In this document: positions 14,740 to 22,042 of the stretch, in pieces
Position numbering within the stretch: position 1 is the first letter of the stretch
How the letters are laid out: the number at the start of each line of letters is the position of its first letter
Assembly (NCBI GenBank): GCA_052108535.1
Contig: JBQDZM010000042.1
Coordinates: forward strand, 1 to 23,688
DNA from: Galactobacter sp052108535
GTDB lineage: Bacteria; Actinomycetota; Actinomycetes; Actinomycetales; Micrococcaceae
Direction of reading: 5' to 3'
Length of the DNA: 23,688 nt
Translations under genes and position numbers: made by a program
The notes under the pieces: model-generated
Seen by the model: only the letters and a program-made list of their open reading frames with translations
The model's database searches: none
Told to the model about the DNA's origin: nothing

Positions 14740-16074
14740 TCAGTTGTCTCCCATCGGGGTCAGGCCGGGGTAGAGGGGGTGGGCTTGCGCCAAGGTGGTT
14801 ACGCGCTCACGCAGTCCGTCGAGGATGTCCTGAGGTGCACCGCCTGACTGGGTTCCGGCGACCAGCGCAGCAGCGATGATGTCCGCGACCTCGACGAAGT
14901 CCTCACGGCTGAAGCCGCGGGCGGCGAGTGCGGGCGTGCCGATGCGCAGGCCTGAGGTCACCATCGGCGGGCGGGGGTCGTTGGGGACCGCGTTGCGGTT
15001 GACCGTGATGTCGATCGCCGCCAGCAGGTCCTCGCCCTCCTGGCCGTTGATGACGGAGTCCTTGAGGTCCACGAGCACCAGGTGGACGTCGGTGCCGCCG
15101 GTCAGGACGCTGATGCCGGTCTCTGCGACGTCGGCCTGCAGCAGGCGGTCGGCCAAGATGGAGGCACCCTCTAGGGTGCGCTGCTGGCGGTCCTTGAAGT
15201 CTTCGGAGGCGGCGATCTTGAAGGCCACGGCCTTACCGGCAATCACGTGCTCAAGCGGGCCGCCCTGCTGGCCCGGGAACACGGCGGAGTTGATCTTCTT
15301 CGCCACGTCGGCGTCGTTGGTCAGGATGATGCCGCCGCGGGGGCCACCCAGGGTCTTGTGGGTGGTGGAGGTGACCACGTGAGCGTGCGGAACCGGGTTG
15401 GGGTGCAGCCCCGTGGCGACCAGGCCTGCGAAGTGGGCCATATCCACCATGAGCAAGGCGCCCACTTCGTCCGCGATCTCACGGAAACGGGCGAAGTCCA
15501 GCTGGCGGGGGTAGGCGGACCAGCCGGCCACGATCAGCTTAGGGCGGCGCTCGCGGGCGACGGCCGCGACATTGTCCATATCGATGCGGTTGGTCTCCGG
15601 GTCCACGCCGTAGGAGGCCACGTCGTAGAGGCGACCGGAGAAGTTGATCTTCATGCCGTGCGTCAGGTGCCCACCGTGGGCCAGATCCAGGCCCAGAATC
15701 GTGTCACCGGGACGGATGAGGGCGTGCATCACGGAGGCGTTGGCCTGGGCCCCGGAATGCGGCTGAACGTTGGCGTACTCGGCGCCGAAGAGTGCCTTGA
15801 CGCGGTTGATGGCCAGCGTCTCCAAGGTGTCCACGTGTTCGCAGCCGCCGTAGTAGCGGCGCCCCGGGTAGCCTTCCGCGTACTTATTGGTCAGGACGGA
15901 GCCCTGCGCCTCCATGACGGCCAGCGCCGTGTGGTTTTCCGACGCGATCATCTCCAGGCCGCTGCGCTGGCGGTCCAGTTCTGCGTCGATCCCAGCGGCG
16001 ACCTCGGGGTCGATCTGGGACAGGTGGGCCGTCAATTCGGCGGGGACCGTGCTGGCGTCAGCCGCAATGGACAT
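14740..16074 (-). CDS. glyA: serine hydroxymethyltransferase
   Basis: A PLP enzyme that interconverts glycine plus methylene-tetrahydrofolate with serine plus tetrahydrofolate. The 444-residue protein has NKYAEGYPGRRYYGGCEHVD, the PLP-lysine motif TSTTHKTLGGPRGG (Lys240) and the C-terminal TSGLRIGTPALAARG. I chose ATG 16074 because GAGGA lies 5 nt upstream; ATG 16089 lacks a ribosome site. As first gene of glyA-soxBDAG it consumes both products of sarcosine oxidation, and may be a pathway-dedicated copy in addition to a housekeeping glyA elsewhere. Confidence 0.95.
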   Translation of the reverse strand: MSIAADASTVPAELTAHLSQIDPEVAAGIDAELDRQRSGLEMIASENHTALAVMEAQGSVLTNKYAEGYPGRRYYGGCEHVDTLETLAINRVKALFGAEYANVQPHSGAQANASVMHALIRPGDTILGLDLAHGGHLTHGMKINFSGRLYDVASYGVDPETNRIDMDNVAAVARERRPKLIVAGWSAYPRQLDFARFREIADEVGALLMVDMAHFAGLVATGLHPNPVPHAHVVTSTTHKTLGGPRGGIILTNDADVAKKINSAVFPGQQGGPLEHVIAGKAVAFKIAASEDFKDRQQRTLEGASILADRLLQADVAETGISVLTGGTDVHLVLVDLKDSVINGQEGEDLLAAIDITVNRNAVPNDPRPPMVTSGLRIGTPALAARGFSREDFVEVADIIAAALVAGTQSGGAPQDILDGLRERVTTLAQAHPLYPGLTPMGDN

Positions 16075-16115
16075 CGGGATCCTCGTCATTCTGTTGGGGA
16101 TCTGGTTATCATTTG

Positions 16116-16163
16116 CCACGCGTGGGTGCACTCTCGCCATCCCTGGTCAACAACTGATATATC
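16116..16163. promoter_or_regulatory. divergent glyA/gntR control region with palindromes
   Basis: The region between glyA (16074, minus) and the GntR gene (16240, plus) holds a perfect 10-bp palindrome, CCACGCGTGG (16116-16125), and the 8-bp palindrome GATATATC (16156-16163). The second lies just upstream of TAGAAT (16179-16184), a -10-like box for the GntR gene. Either palindrome could be the operator of the adjacent GntR/FCD regulator; neither matches a consensus exactly. Confidence 0.4.
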
Positions 16164-16239
16164 TGATGGTGTTCAGGCTAGAATGGAGACCGACATCACG
16201 TCAAGCCCCGTTACAGCGCCGCGCCACGAAGGGACGGAA

Positions 16240-16902
16240 GTGAGCACCATCAGCACCACGGACACGTCCACGACTCCGTTGTCCGAATCCGCCTACAACC
16301 TGCTCCGCGACCGGATCGTGTTTCTGGAGATCACACCTGGCCAGCCGGTGAACGAGGCCTCGGTCGCCGCGGAACTCGGAATCGGCCGAACCCCCGTACG
16401 CGAGGCCTTGAAACGGCTTGAGGCGGATCACTTGGTGATCTCCTATCCACGCCGCGGCACGTTTGCCTCCAACGTGGATTTGTCGGAACTCAACGACCTG
16501 GGTGAGATCAGGCGGCTGTTGGAGCCCCTCGCGGCCCGCCGCGCCGCCAGCGCTCGGGGCGGCGCGGTGCACCAGGAGATCACGGAGACCCTTTCCGCCT
16601 TGGATGCCGGCCTGCCCCAGGATCGTGCGGGTCTCCTGCGCCAGGACACCCAGGTTCACCGCCTGATCTATGCGGCCTCCGGAAATGACCACCTCGTGGA
16701 GACCCTGATGCGCATGGATGCCCTGGTCGCCCGCATCTGGGGTGTGGTGCTTGATCGCCTGGACGACATCACTGGCAATATCGCCGAGCACAAGGCATTG
16801 CTGCAGGCCGTCCTGGACGGCGACCCTGAGCTGGCGGCACGGCTGGCCGAGGAACACGTTGAGCACTTCACCGCTTCGGTGCAGGACGCGCTGACGCGCT
16901 GA
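16240..16902 (+). CDS. GntR family regulator with FCD domain
   Basis: The 220-residue regulator has an N-terminal winged helix (SAYNLLRDRIVFLEITPGQ, then ELGIGRTPVREALKRLEA at about 45-62 as recognition region) and a C-terminal FCD ligand domain, with Asp136, His140, His184 and His206 at the usual metal-ligand positions. It is divergent from glyA-soxBDAG, so it most likely controls that operon in response to sarcosine, glycine or a related compound; this is inferred from position. The start GTG 16240 has AAGGG 6 nt upstream. ATG 16183 is in frame but overlaps a -10-like TAGAAT, which argues against it. The long open frame extending into glyA is a shadow. Confidence 0.88.
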   Translation: MSTISTTDTSTTPLSESAYNLLRDRIVFLEITPGQPVNEASVAAELGIGRTPVREALKRLEADHLVISYPRRGTFASNVDLSELNDLGEIRRLLEPLAARRAASARGGAVHQEITETLSALDAGLPQDRAGLLRQDTQVHRLIYAASGNDHLVETLMRMDALVARIWGVVLDRLDDITGNIAEHKALLQAVLDGDPELAARLAEEHVEHFTASVQDALTR

Positions 16903-16920
16903 GGACAGCCCCCAAACACC

Positions 16921-16972
16921 AAGGTGCCCGACGCGGCCGACTCAAGTCGACCTCGTCGGGCACCTTTCGTTT
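16921..16972. terminator. strong bidirectional terminator between gntR and ftsH
   Basis: AAGGTGCCCGACG (16921-16933) and CGTCGGGCACCTT (16954-16966) form a 13-bp perfect stem whose loop can fold further (CGACT...AGTCG). A TTTCGTTT tail follows on the plus strand. It ends the GntR transcript and, read on the other strand, lies about 40 nt past the ftsH stop. Confidence 0.85.
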
Positions 16973-17013
16973 CCCCAACCGCAGTCAGTTGGGGCGAGGC
17001 TGAGGCGAGGGGA

Positions 17014-18963
17014 TCAGTCCTGCAGGCGCAGCGACTGCCCCGTCACCGGCTCGATGTCCTGTCCCGGGCGCTCCTCGTGGAAGAGCCAGGTGCGGCGCTC
17101 CGGCAGCTTCACTACGTCGGCGAAGATGACGTCGAGCTCCTTCTGGTTCAGGGTTTCCTTTTCCAGCAGCTCCTTGGCCAGGCGATCCAGCACGTGACGG
17201 TTCTGGACCAGGGCGATGTAGGCCTCGCCGTGAGCGGCACCCATCAGGGTGCGCACCTCGGCGTCCACGGTGGATGCAGTGCCGTCTGAGAAGTCGCGGC
17301 CGCCGCCACCGCCGCCACCCAGGAAGGGTTCGGTGTCCTGGCTGCCGAGCTTCACCACGCCAACAGAGGAGGACATGCCGTAGTCGGTGACCATCTTGCG
17401 GGCCGTGTCGGTGGCCTTCTCGATGTCGTTGGAGGCTCCGGTGGAGGGGTCGTGGAAGACGAGTTCCTCTGCCACTCGGCCGCCCATGGCGTAGGCCAGC
17501 TGGTCCAGCAGTTCCTCACGCGTGACGGAGTAGCGGTCCTCGTCCGGGACCACCATGGTGTAGCCCAACGCGCGACCGCGGGGCAGGATCGTCACCTTGG
17601 TGACGGGTGCGGAATGACGGGAGGCTGCGGCCACCAGGGCGTGACCACCCTCGTGGTACGCGGTGACCTGGCGGTCGTGTTCCTTCATGAGGCGGGTGCG
17701 CTTCTGGGGGCCGGCCATGACGCGGTCGATGGCCTCGTCCAGGGCACGATCGTCAATCAGCTGGGCGTTGGAACGCGCCGTCAGGAGTGCGGCCTCATTC
17801 AGCACGTTGGCCAGCTCGGCACCCGTGTAGCCAGGGGTCTTCTTCGCCACCGACTTCAGGTCAGCGGACTCCGCCAGGGGCTTGCCGCGGGAGTGCACGG
17901 CGAGGATGGCCTCGCGGCCCTTCAAGTCGGGTGCCTCCACGGCGATCTGACGGTCAAAGCGGCCGGGGCGCAGCAGGGCCGGGTCCAGGACGTCGGGCCG
18001 GTTGGTGCCAGCCATCAGGATGACGTTGGTGGTGGCATCGAAGCCGTCCATCTCCACCAGCAGCTGGTTCAAAGTCTGTTCGCGCTCGTCGTTGCCGCCG
18101 CCCACACCGGCGCCACGCTGGCGGCCCACGGCGTCGATCTCATCGATGAAGATGATGGCAGGAGCGTTGGACTTGGCCTGCTCAAAGAGGTCACGAACAC
18201 GGGAGGCGCCCACACCGACAAACATCTCGACGAAGTCGGAACCGGAGATGGTGAAGAAGGGGACTTCTGCCTCACCAGCCACGGCGCGTGCCAGCAGGGT
18301 CTTACCGGTTCCGGGAGGGCCGTAAAGCAGCACACCGCGCGGGATCTTGGCGCCAACGGCCTGGAACTTGGCGGGTTCCTTCAGGAACTCCTTGATCTCC
18401 TGGAGTTCCTCGATGGCTTCCTCCACGCCGGCAACATCCTTGAAGGTCACCTGCGGCATGTCCTTGTTGGCCATCTTGGCCTTGGACTTGCCGAACTGCA
18501 TGACCTTGCCGCTGCCGCCCTGCATGCGCGACATCAGGAACAGGAAGAGTCCCAGGATGATGAGCATGGGGAGGATGAGGGAGAGCATGGACGTGAACCA
18601 GTTGCTCGTGGCCGGCTGGTCCTTGTAGCCGTCCTTCGGGTTCGCGTCCGCGATGGCCTTGGCGACTTCCTCGCCGCGGTCAACGGAGTAGGTGAAGGAC
18701 ACGTTCTTGCCCTTGTTCTGACCGTCCACGGTGACGGTGGAGTCGGTCTTCAGGGTGACCCGCTGAGCCTTGTCGTCCATGGTGGCTTCGACGACCTTGC
18801 CGCCGCTGATCAGTGCCATACCGTCAGAGGTGGGGATGTTCTTGCCACCGCTGGGGTTAAAAAGGGACATGCCGAACAACAGACCGATCACCGCGATGAT
18901 GGTCCAGAAGTACCAGGTCTGGTAAAGCTTCTTCTTCTGAGGTTTCTGCGTCGGTGCATTCAT
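17014..18963 (-). CDS. ftsH: ATP-dependent zinc metalloprotease FtsH
   Basis: A membrane AAA+ protease that degrades misfolded membrane and regulatory proteins. The 649 residues comprise a short cytoplasmic head, a membrane segment (about 16-34), an extracytoplasmic domain, a second segment (about 126-146), the AAA module with Walker A GPPGTGKT (215-222) and Walker B IIFIDEID (270-277), the second-region-of-homology arginines (NRPDVLDPALLRPGRFDRQ), and the zinc motif HEGGH (437-441). A run of seven glycines lies near 560. The long Pro/Gly-rich tail found in some actinobacterial FtsH is absent. ATG 18963 is chosen by homology although its ribosome site is weak; GTG 19053 would add 30 residues. 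In relatives folE follows directly; here the GntR/sox/toxin block intervenes. Confidence 0.95.
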   Translation of the reverse strand: MNAPTQKPQKKKLYQTWYFWTIIAVIGLLFGMSLFNPSGGKNIPTSDGMALISGGKVVEATMDDKAQRVTLKTDSTVTVDGQNKGKNVSFTYSVDRGEEVAKAIADANPKDGYKDQPATSNWFTSMLSLILPMLIILGLFLFLMSRMQGGSGKVMQFGKSKAKMANKDMPQVTFKDVAGVEEAIEELQEIKEFLKEPAKFQAVGAKIPRGVLLYGPPGTGKTLLARAVAGEAEVPFFTISGSDFVEMFVGVGASRVRDLFEQAKSNAPAIIFIDEIDAVGRQRGAGVGGGNDEREQTLNQLLVEMDGFDATTNVILMAGTNRPDVLDPALLRPGRFDRQIAVEAPDLKGREAILAVHSRGKPLAESADLKSVAKKTPGYTGAELANVLNEAALLTARSNAQLIDDRALDEAIDRVMAGPQKRTRLMKEHDRQVTAYHEGGHALVAAASRHSAPVTKVTILPRGRALGYTMVVPDEDRYSVTREELLDQLAYAMGGRVAEELVFHDPSTGASNDIEKATDTARKMVTDYGMSSSVGVVKLGSQDTEPFLGGGGGGGRDFSDGTASTVDAEVRTLMGAAHGEAYIALVQNRHVLDRLAKELLEKETLNQKELDVIFADVVKLPERRTWLFHEERPGQDIEPVTGQSLRLQD

Positions 18964-19085
18964 AGGTGTTCGCACGCGTGCGGTGCGGTCCGGTCCCTCC
19001 TGCTTGGGCGGCGTGTCAGCCGGTCTCACGGGAGCGCGGCCAGGGCTCCCCACTCTTCTTTACACGAGCGGGGGCACCCAGAAGT

Positions 19086-19129
19086 TCCAGTTTCACTGGA
19101 GGCTTACCCGAATCACAGTCCCGTGTGAT
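19086..19129 (-). other. two small hairpins upstream of ftsH
   Basis: TCCAGT-TTC-ACTGGA (19086-19100) and ATCACA-GTCCCG-TGTGAT (19112-19129) are adjacent inverted repeats with 6-bp stems, 120-170 nt upstream of the ftsH start. They may be part of the ftsH promoter or leader. I found no convincing promoter boxes in the 258-nt gap between ftsH and hpt. Confidence 0.3.
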
Positions 19130-19150
19130 GGGCGCCTCACATGCCAACAT

Positions 19151-19221
19151 GCCCGACGGCGGTACGCAAGCACCGCCCGTCGGGCGCCTTGGGTGACGCG
19201 CGCGCCGGCCTCCCGGCCGGC
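19151..19221 (-). terminator. paired hairpins after hpt, probable terminator
   Basis: Two GC-rich hairpins follow the hpt stop on the minus strand. The first, GCCGGCC/GGCCGGC (19204-19221, loop of 4), touches the stop codon. The second, GCCCGACGGCGGT against ACCGCCCGTCGGGC (19151-19185), has one bulged base and an 8-nt loop. No U-tract is present, but stem strength and position suit termination between hpt and ftsH. Confidence 0.55.
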
Positions 19222-19779
19222 TCAGGCGTTGCGGTAAACGTGCGGGGCGAGCGTGCCCACGAAGTCCAGGTTGCGGTATTCCTCGGCGAAGTCCAGGCCG
19301 TAGCCCACCACGAAGTCGTTGGGGATGTCGCGGCCCACGTACTTGACGTCGATCTCCACCTTGGCGGCGTCGGGCTTGCGCAGCAGGGCGCAGATCTCCA
19401 CGGAGGCCGGGCCGCGGGAGCGGAGGTTGGAGAGTAGCCAGGACAGCGTCAGGCCGGAGTCGATGATGTCCTCCACGATGAGCACGTCGCGGCCCATCAG
19501 GTCAGTGTCGAGGTCCTTCAGGATGCGGACCACGCCGGAGGACTGGGTGCCGGAACCGTAGGAGGAGACGGCCATGAAGTCCATGGTGACCTGCGAGTGC
19601 AGCGCGCGGGCCAGGTCTGCCATGACCACCACGGCGCCCTTCAGCACGCCGACCAGGAGCAGATCTTTGCCCTCGTAGTCGCGGTCGATCTGGGCGGCCA
19701 GGTCGGCAACCACCTGGGCGACCTCGTCCTTGCTCAGCAGGATGTTCTCGATGTCTCCGGAGACGTCGTGGGCGTCCAT
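19222..19779 (-). CDS. hpt: hypoxanthine phosphoribosyltransferase
   Basis: A purine-salvage enzyme that converts hypoxanthine or guanine plus PRPP to IMP or GMP. The 185-residue protein has LLVGVLKGAVVVMADLARAL (41-60), the flexible-loop SSYGSGT (72-78), the PRPP-binding motif VLIVEDIIDSGLT (99-111) and the C-terminal DFVVGYGLDFAEEYRNL. The ATG at 19779 has GAGGAG 8 nt upstream. In related genomes tilS commonly precedes hpt; here the upstream side is the Rhs accessory region, so the backbone is broken at this point. Confidence 0.96.
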   Translation of the reverse strand: MDAHDVSGDIENILLSKDEVAQVVADLAAQIDRDYEGKDLLLVGVLKGAVVVMADLARALHSQVTMDFMAVSSYGSGTQSSGVVRILKDLDTDLMGRDVLIVEDIIDSGLTLSWLLSNLRSRGPASVEICALLRKPDAAKVEIDVKYVGRDIPNDFVVGYGLDFAEEYRNLDFVGTLAPHVYRNA

Positions 19780-19868
19780 GTTGGTTACTCCTCGTCAGGT
19801 GATGCGATTCGCGGACTAGCCGCTTGAGACAAGTGTGTCACGGGTCAGGTTTCCGGCGGGAAACGGAA

Positions 19869-19936
19869 GCTTTGATGCCTCGACTCGGCTGCGGGACTGT
19901 CGCGTCGAGGCATCAAAGCCGAATCCAGGCATCAAA
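19869..19936. repeat. 16-bp perfect inverted repeat with a third copy of its 10-mer
   Basis: GCTTTGATGCCTCGAC (19869-19884) and its exact reverse complement (19904-19919) form a 16-bp stem with a 19-nt loop. AGGCATCAAA recurs at 19927-19936, giving three copies of the 10-mer TTTGATGCCT (one direct, two inverted). The element lies in the 248-nt gap between the second immunity candidate and hpt, about 90-160 nt upstream of the hpt ATG. It could be an operator, a hpt leader structure or a terminator for the Rhs locus. Nothing else is recognised in the gap. Confidence 0.6.
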
Positions 19937-20027
19937 CCTGCTTCCGGCGCTCACAGCCCACGGAAGCGTAGCGGGGATTCCTCGTCGTGAGCACGGATCC
20001 GCGTCACTGACACCCTGCAGGCCCCGT

Positions 20028-21050
20028 TCAGAGGCGAGTCCACGAATCAGCCTCAATGGCCCCGATGATCATCTTCAAAATGCCCAGCTCTTCCATCATG
20101 TCGAAGATGGGCGGTTCGAACGATTCGTCTTTGTTGGCCAGGGCGAAGCGATGCACGGACTTGGTGTCAGAATCAATCGCCCCATCCATGACGTAGATCC
20201 TGCGGGCCCCACGAATTGACTTCACCTGCCCCAGTCCCGACGACGTCAGCGCGGCGTCCAGCTCATCCACCTCGGATGGCTCGTCGATGTCGCGAGTCAT
20301 CTCGTCGTCAACTTCCGCATTCTCCAACCAAAGGGACATGCGGTAGGTCTTCAGCTCCCGTTGACGACGGACAGCCGCAAACAGCACCTGCGCCGGGTCC
20401 ACATCTCCCTGCGAGGCAACATCCCAGCGATATCTACCGCCTACGTTATGTTCCACGACCATCATGAAGCCGCCGCTGGTCGACCACCCCGACTTGGCCC
20501 GTAGTATCCAGTTCTCACCAATGGATGAGTCCTCCACGGCCACCCCGCCGATCGAGGACCGAACCTCGGAACCGTCGATGCCGAGGGTGTCCAGCTGATT
20601 CTCTGTCAATAACATCTCGGTGATCGCGAGGATGTCGGCATCGTTGCAGCCGACAGCAATCGTGCCGCGCTCCAGAAACTCCTCGGTATCGCCTTCAATG
20701 ATGAATATAGCCCGGCCCGTCACTTGACGTCCGTTTTCAATTGCAGCGATTTCGAGACTGGAATCACGAATCAGGGACCAGACCGCATTGAAGTCGACGT
20801 CGGTGACAAATTTGGGCGACGATCCCAGCTCGCGAGACACCGTCATATCAGTCAAGAAGGTGGCCAGGGACGACGATACGTCATCGTTGTACGTTTCTCC
20901 CGCCGACCGCAAATACCAGGAAGTGTCGCTGTCCGTGTACGTTTCAATGGCACACCAAACGGTCACCACTTCGCCATTAGGGAGCCAGCCGCGAGCAGAC
21001 TCAGCTCCTGAATTTTCGACAACTTGCTGAAACATCGACGTAAACTTCAT
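20028..21050 (-). CDS. uncharacterised protein, immunity candidate of the orphan Rhs cassette
   Basis: The 340-residue acidic protein has no motif I recognise. It has no signal peptide or membrane segment and contains several Trp-rich strand-like stretches (VVTVWCAIETYTDSDTSWYL; ENWILRAKSGWSTSGGFMMV), suggesting mixed alpha/beta domains. ATG 21050 begins 1 nt after the stop of the Rhs toxin tip (21052), the arrangement expected of a toxin-immunity pair. The acidic character complements the very basic toxin tip. It is larger than most single-domain immunity proteins and could be a two-domain immunity protein or a SUKH/SMI1-like unit, though I cannot show either. The frame is intact although the linked toxin is frameshifted. 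Confidence 0.6.
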   Translation of the reverse strand: MKFTSMFQQVVENSGAESARGWLPNGEVVTVWCAIETYTDSDTSWYLRSAGETYNDDVSSSLATFLTDMTVSRELGSSPKFVTDVDFNAVWSLIRDSSLEIAAIENGRQVTGRAIFIIEGDTEEFLERGTIAVGCNDADILAITEMLLTENQLDTLGIDGSEVRSSIGGVAVEDSSIGENWILRAKSGWSTSGGFMMVVEHNVGGRYRWDVASQGDVDPAQVLFAAVRRQRELKTYRMSLWLENAEVDDEMTRDIDEPSEVDELDAALTSSGLGQVKSIRGARRIYVMDGAIDSDTKSVHRFALANKDESFEPPIFDMMEELGILKMIIGAIEADSWTRL

Positions 21051-21051
21051 A

Positions 21052-21748
21052 CTAGACCGCCCACCTCATATTCCATCCACCCTGCTTCCACTGGTTCTTA
21101 CGTTTATTCGGATTGACCAGACGATTTCCACCTCCGTGTCGCCCCGCCTTTTCGTGCTTGTCCTTCGAAGACTTGCTTACGTTCGTCTTATGGGGTTTAC
21201 GATTGCCGCTTCCAGTGGCAATATTTTTCTTATGCGCAGCATGGACGCCCTTGGTTTTCGACGATTTTTTTGGGTTTTGAGAATTTCTTCTTTCCCCACT
21301 TCCAGACAGGCTTGATAACCCACTTATATACCGCCTTGCCACCGCGCCAGATCAGCGTCCAGTATTCACCCGAAACGTCTTGGAGGTTCACCGGGTCTTG
21401 TGGGTAGGTGTAGGCGGTGGTGTTGCCTCCGGGGATGGGGTTGTAGAGTCTGGCACCCATGGGCGTCAGGCCGGTGTCTGGGTTAAGGGCTCGTTGGTCG
21501 GCGCCGTGCCAAGCATAGGTGGTGGCACCGGTCTCTGGTGTGGCCTCTGTTTCCTGATTGCCATACTCGTCGTAGGAGGCCCATGAACTGATCCCGCTCC
21601 CTGCGGTGTTCCCGGTCAGCGCGATGGTCGTGACGGTATCGCCGTGGGGGTTGTTGACCGCCAGATCGACCTGGTTGCCGGTGATGCTCAGGGCCAGATC
21701 ACCACCGATGGTGGTTTCATACCCAGTCGCGACCGCCTCCTCGGCCAT
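21052..21748 (-). pseudogene. orphan Rhs C-terminal cassette, frameshifted
   Basis: A displaced Rhs tip. From about 21734 to 21395 it copies the core of the neighbouring Rhs gene (YETTIGGDLAL to TYPQDPVN), but it lacks the ten residues TTGLFTSTDP because of a 30-nt in-frame deletion. After SGE comes a different toxin region. At a T7 run (plus strand 21265-21271; A7 in the message) the frame is lost; removing one A joins SKPKK to SSKTKGVHAAHKKN and continues to the stop at 21052, a Lys/His/Gly-rich basic tip. An in-frame TGA lies just upstream, where the first immunity gene ends. ATG 21748 has GAGGAG directly touching it, so independent translation is doubtful. It is probably a silent cassette usable by recombination. 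Confidence 0.75.
21393..21734. repeat. partial duplicate of the Rhs core, orphan copy
   Basis: About 340 bp highly similar by eye to 22491-22861 in the full Rhs gene, in the same orientation. It differs by scattered, mostly third-position changes and a 30-bp deletion between two TGGGGT repeats; one remaining copy sits at 21436-21441. Homologous recombination between the two copies would replace the active toxin tip and its immunity gene with the orphan pair. Confidence 0.85.
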
Positions 21749-21760
21749 CTCCTCGACAAA

Positions 21761-22042
21761 TCAACACTCCACCCAGTCTATGACTCCCAGCAAATCTAGA
21801 ACGTCACCTAGCTCGGACTTGCTATTTGGATTGAACTCATCTTCTTCTGGGTTTATCAACCCTTTCTTGTCTTCGAGTTGAACGAAATATCCAGTAATCA
21901 TGAACGCTTTTCGTCCACGTTTTCCTTGAGTATACGGGGTAACCCAGACAATCAACCCGGCATATGAGCCAGACACAATTAGTCCTTTATACATTTTGGC
22001 ATAGTGGCCCCAAGCATCATCTAACGGATTCGGAGTCGTCAC
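21761..22042 (-). CDS. small uncharacterised protein, cognate immunity candidate of the Rhs toxin
   Basis: The 93-residue protein starts at a GTG (22042) that overlaps the Rhs stop as GTGA, the tight coupling typical of toxin-immunity pairs. The open frame extends 23 codons further upstream into the Rhs tip, but that part is a shadow. The sequence has a mildly hydrophobic middle (GLIVSGSYAGLIVWVTPYTQG; FMITGYFVQLED) and an acidic C-terminus (NPEEDEF, ELGDVLDLLGVIDWVE), opposite in charge to the toxin. No family is recognised. Base composition is more AT-rich than in the fol and sox genes, as in horizontally acquired modules. Confidence 0.6.
   Translation of the reverse strand: MTTPNPLDDAWGHYAKMYKGLIVSGSYAGLIVWVTPYTQGKRGRKAFMITGYFVQLEDKKGLINPEEDEFNPNSKSELGDVLDLLGVIDWVEC

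Noticed and set aside
13524..14879. 451-codon plus-strand open frame opposite soxB
   Set aside because: It mirrors the soxB codons across its whole length and has no recognisable domain.
16075..16180. Glycine riboswitch before glyA
   Set aside because: The leader is short and I see neither tandem aptamer-like helices nor the conserved core of that riboswitch.
15247..16239. Long N-terminal extension of the GntR regulator frame
   Set aside because: It lies antisense to glyA; the regulator's winged helix starts near 16280 and a good ribosome site precedes GTG 16240.
17452..19128. 558-codon plus-strand open frame opposite ftsH
   Set aside because: It is antisense to ftsH, of shadow composition, with no start signal or motif.
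19112..19129. CRP-like site upstream of ftsH
   Set aside because: The half-sites are in the reverse order (TCACA-N6-TGTGA) compared with the CRP consensus, so it is only a small hairpin.
21230..21748. Independent 172-residue Rhs-like gene
   Set aside because: It is a partial core copy without its own proper ribosome site, preceded by an in-frame stop and ending in a frameshift, so it is listed as a pseudogene cassette.
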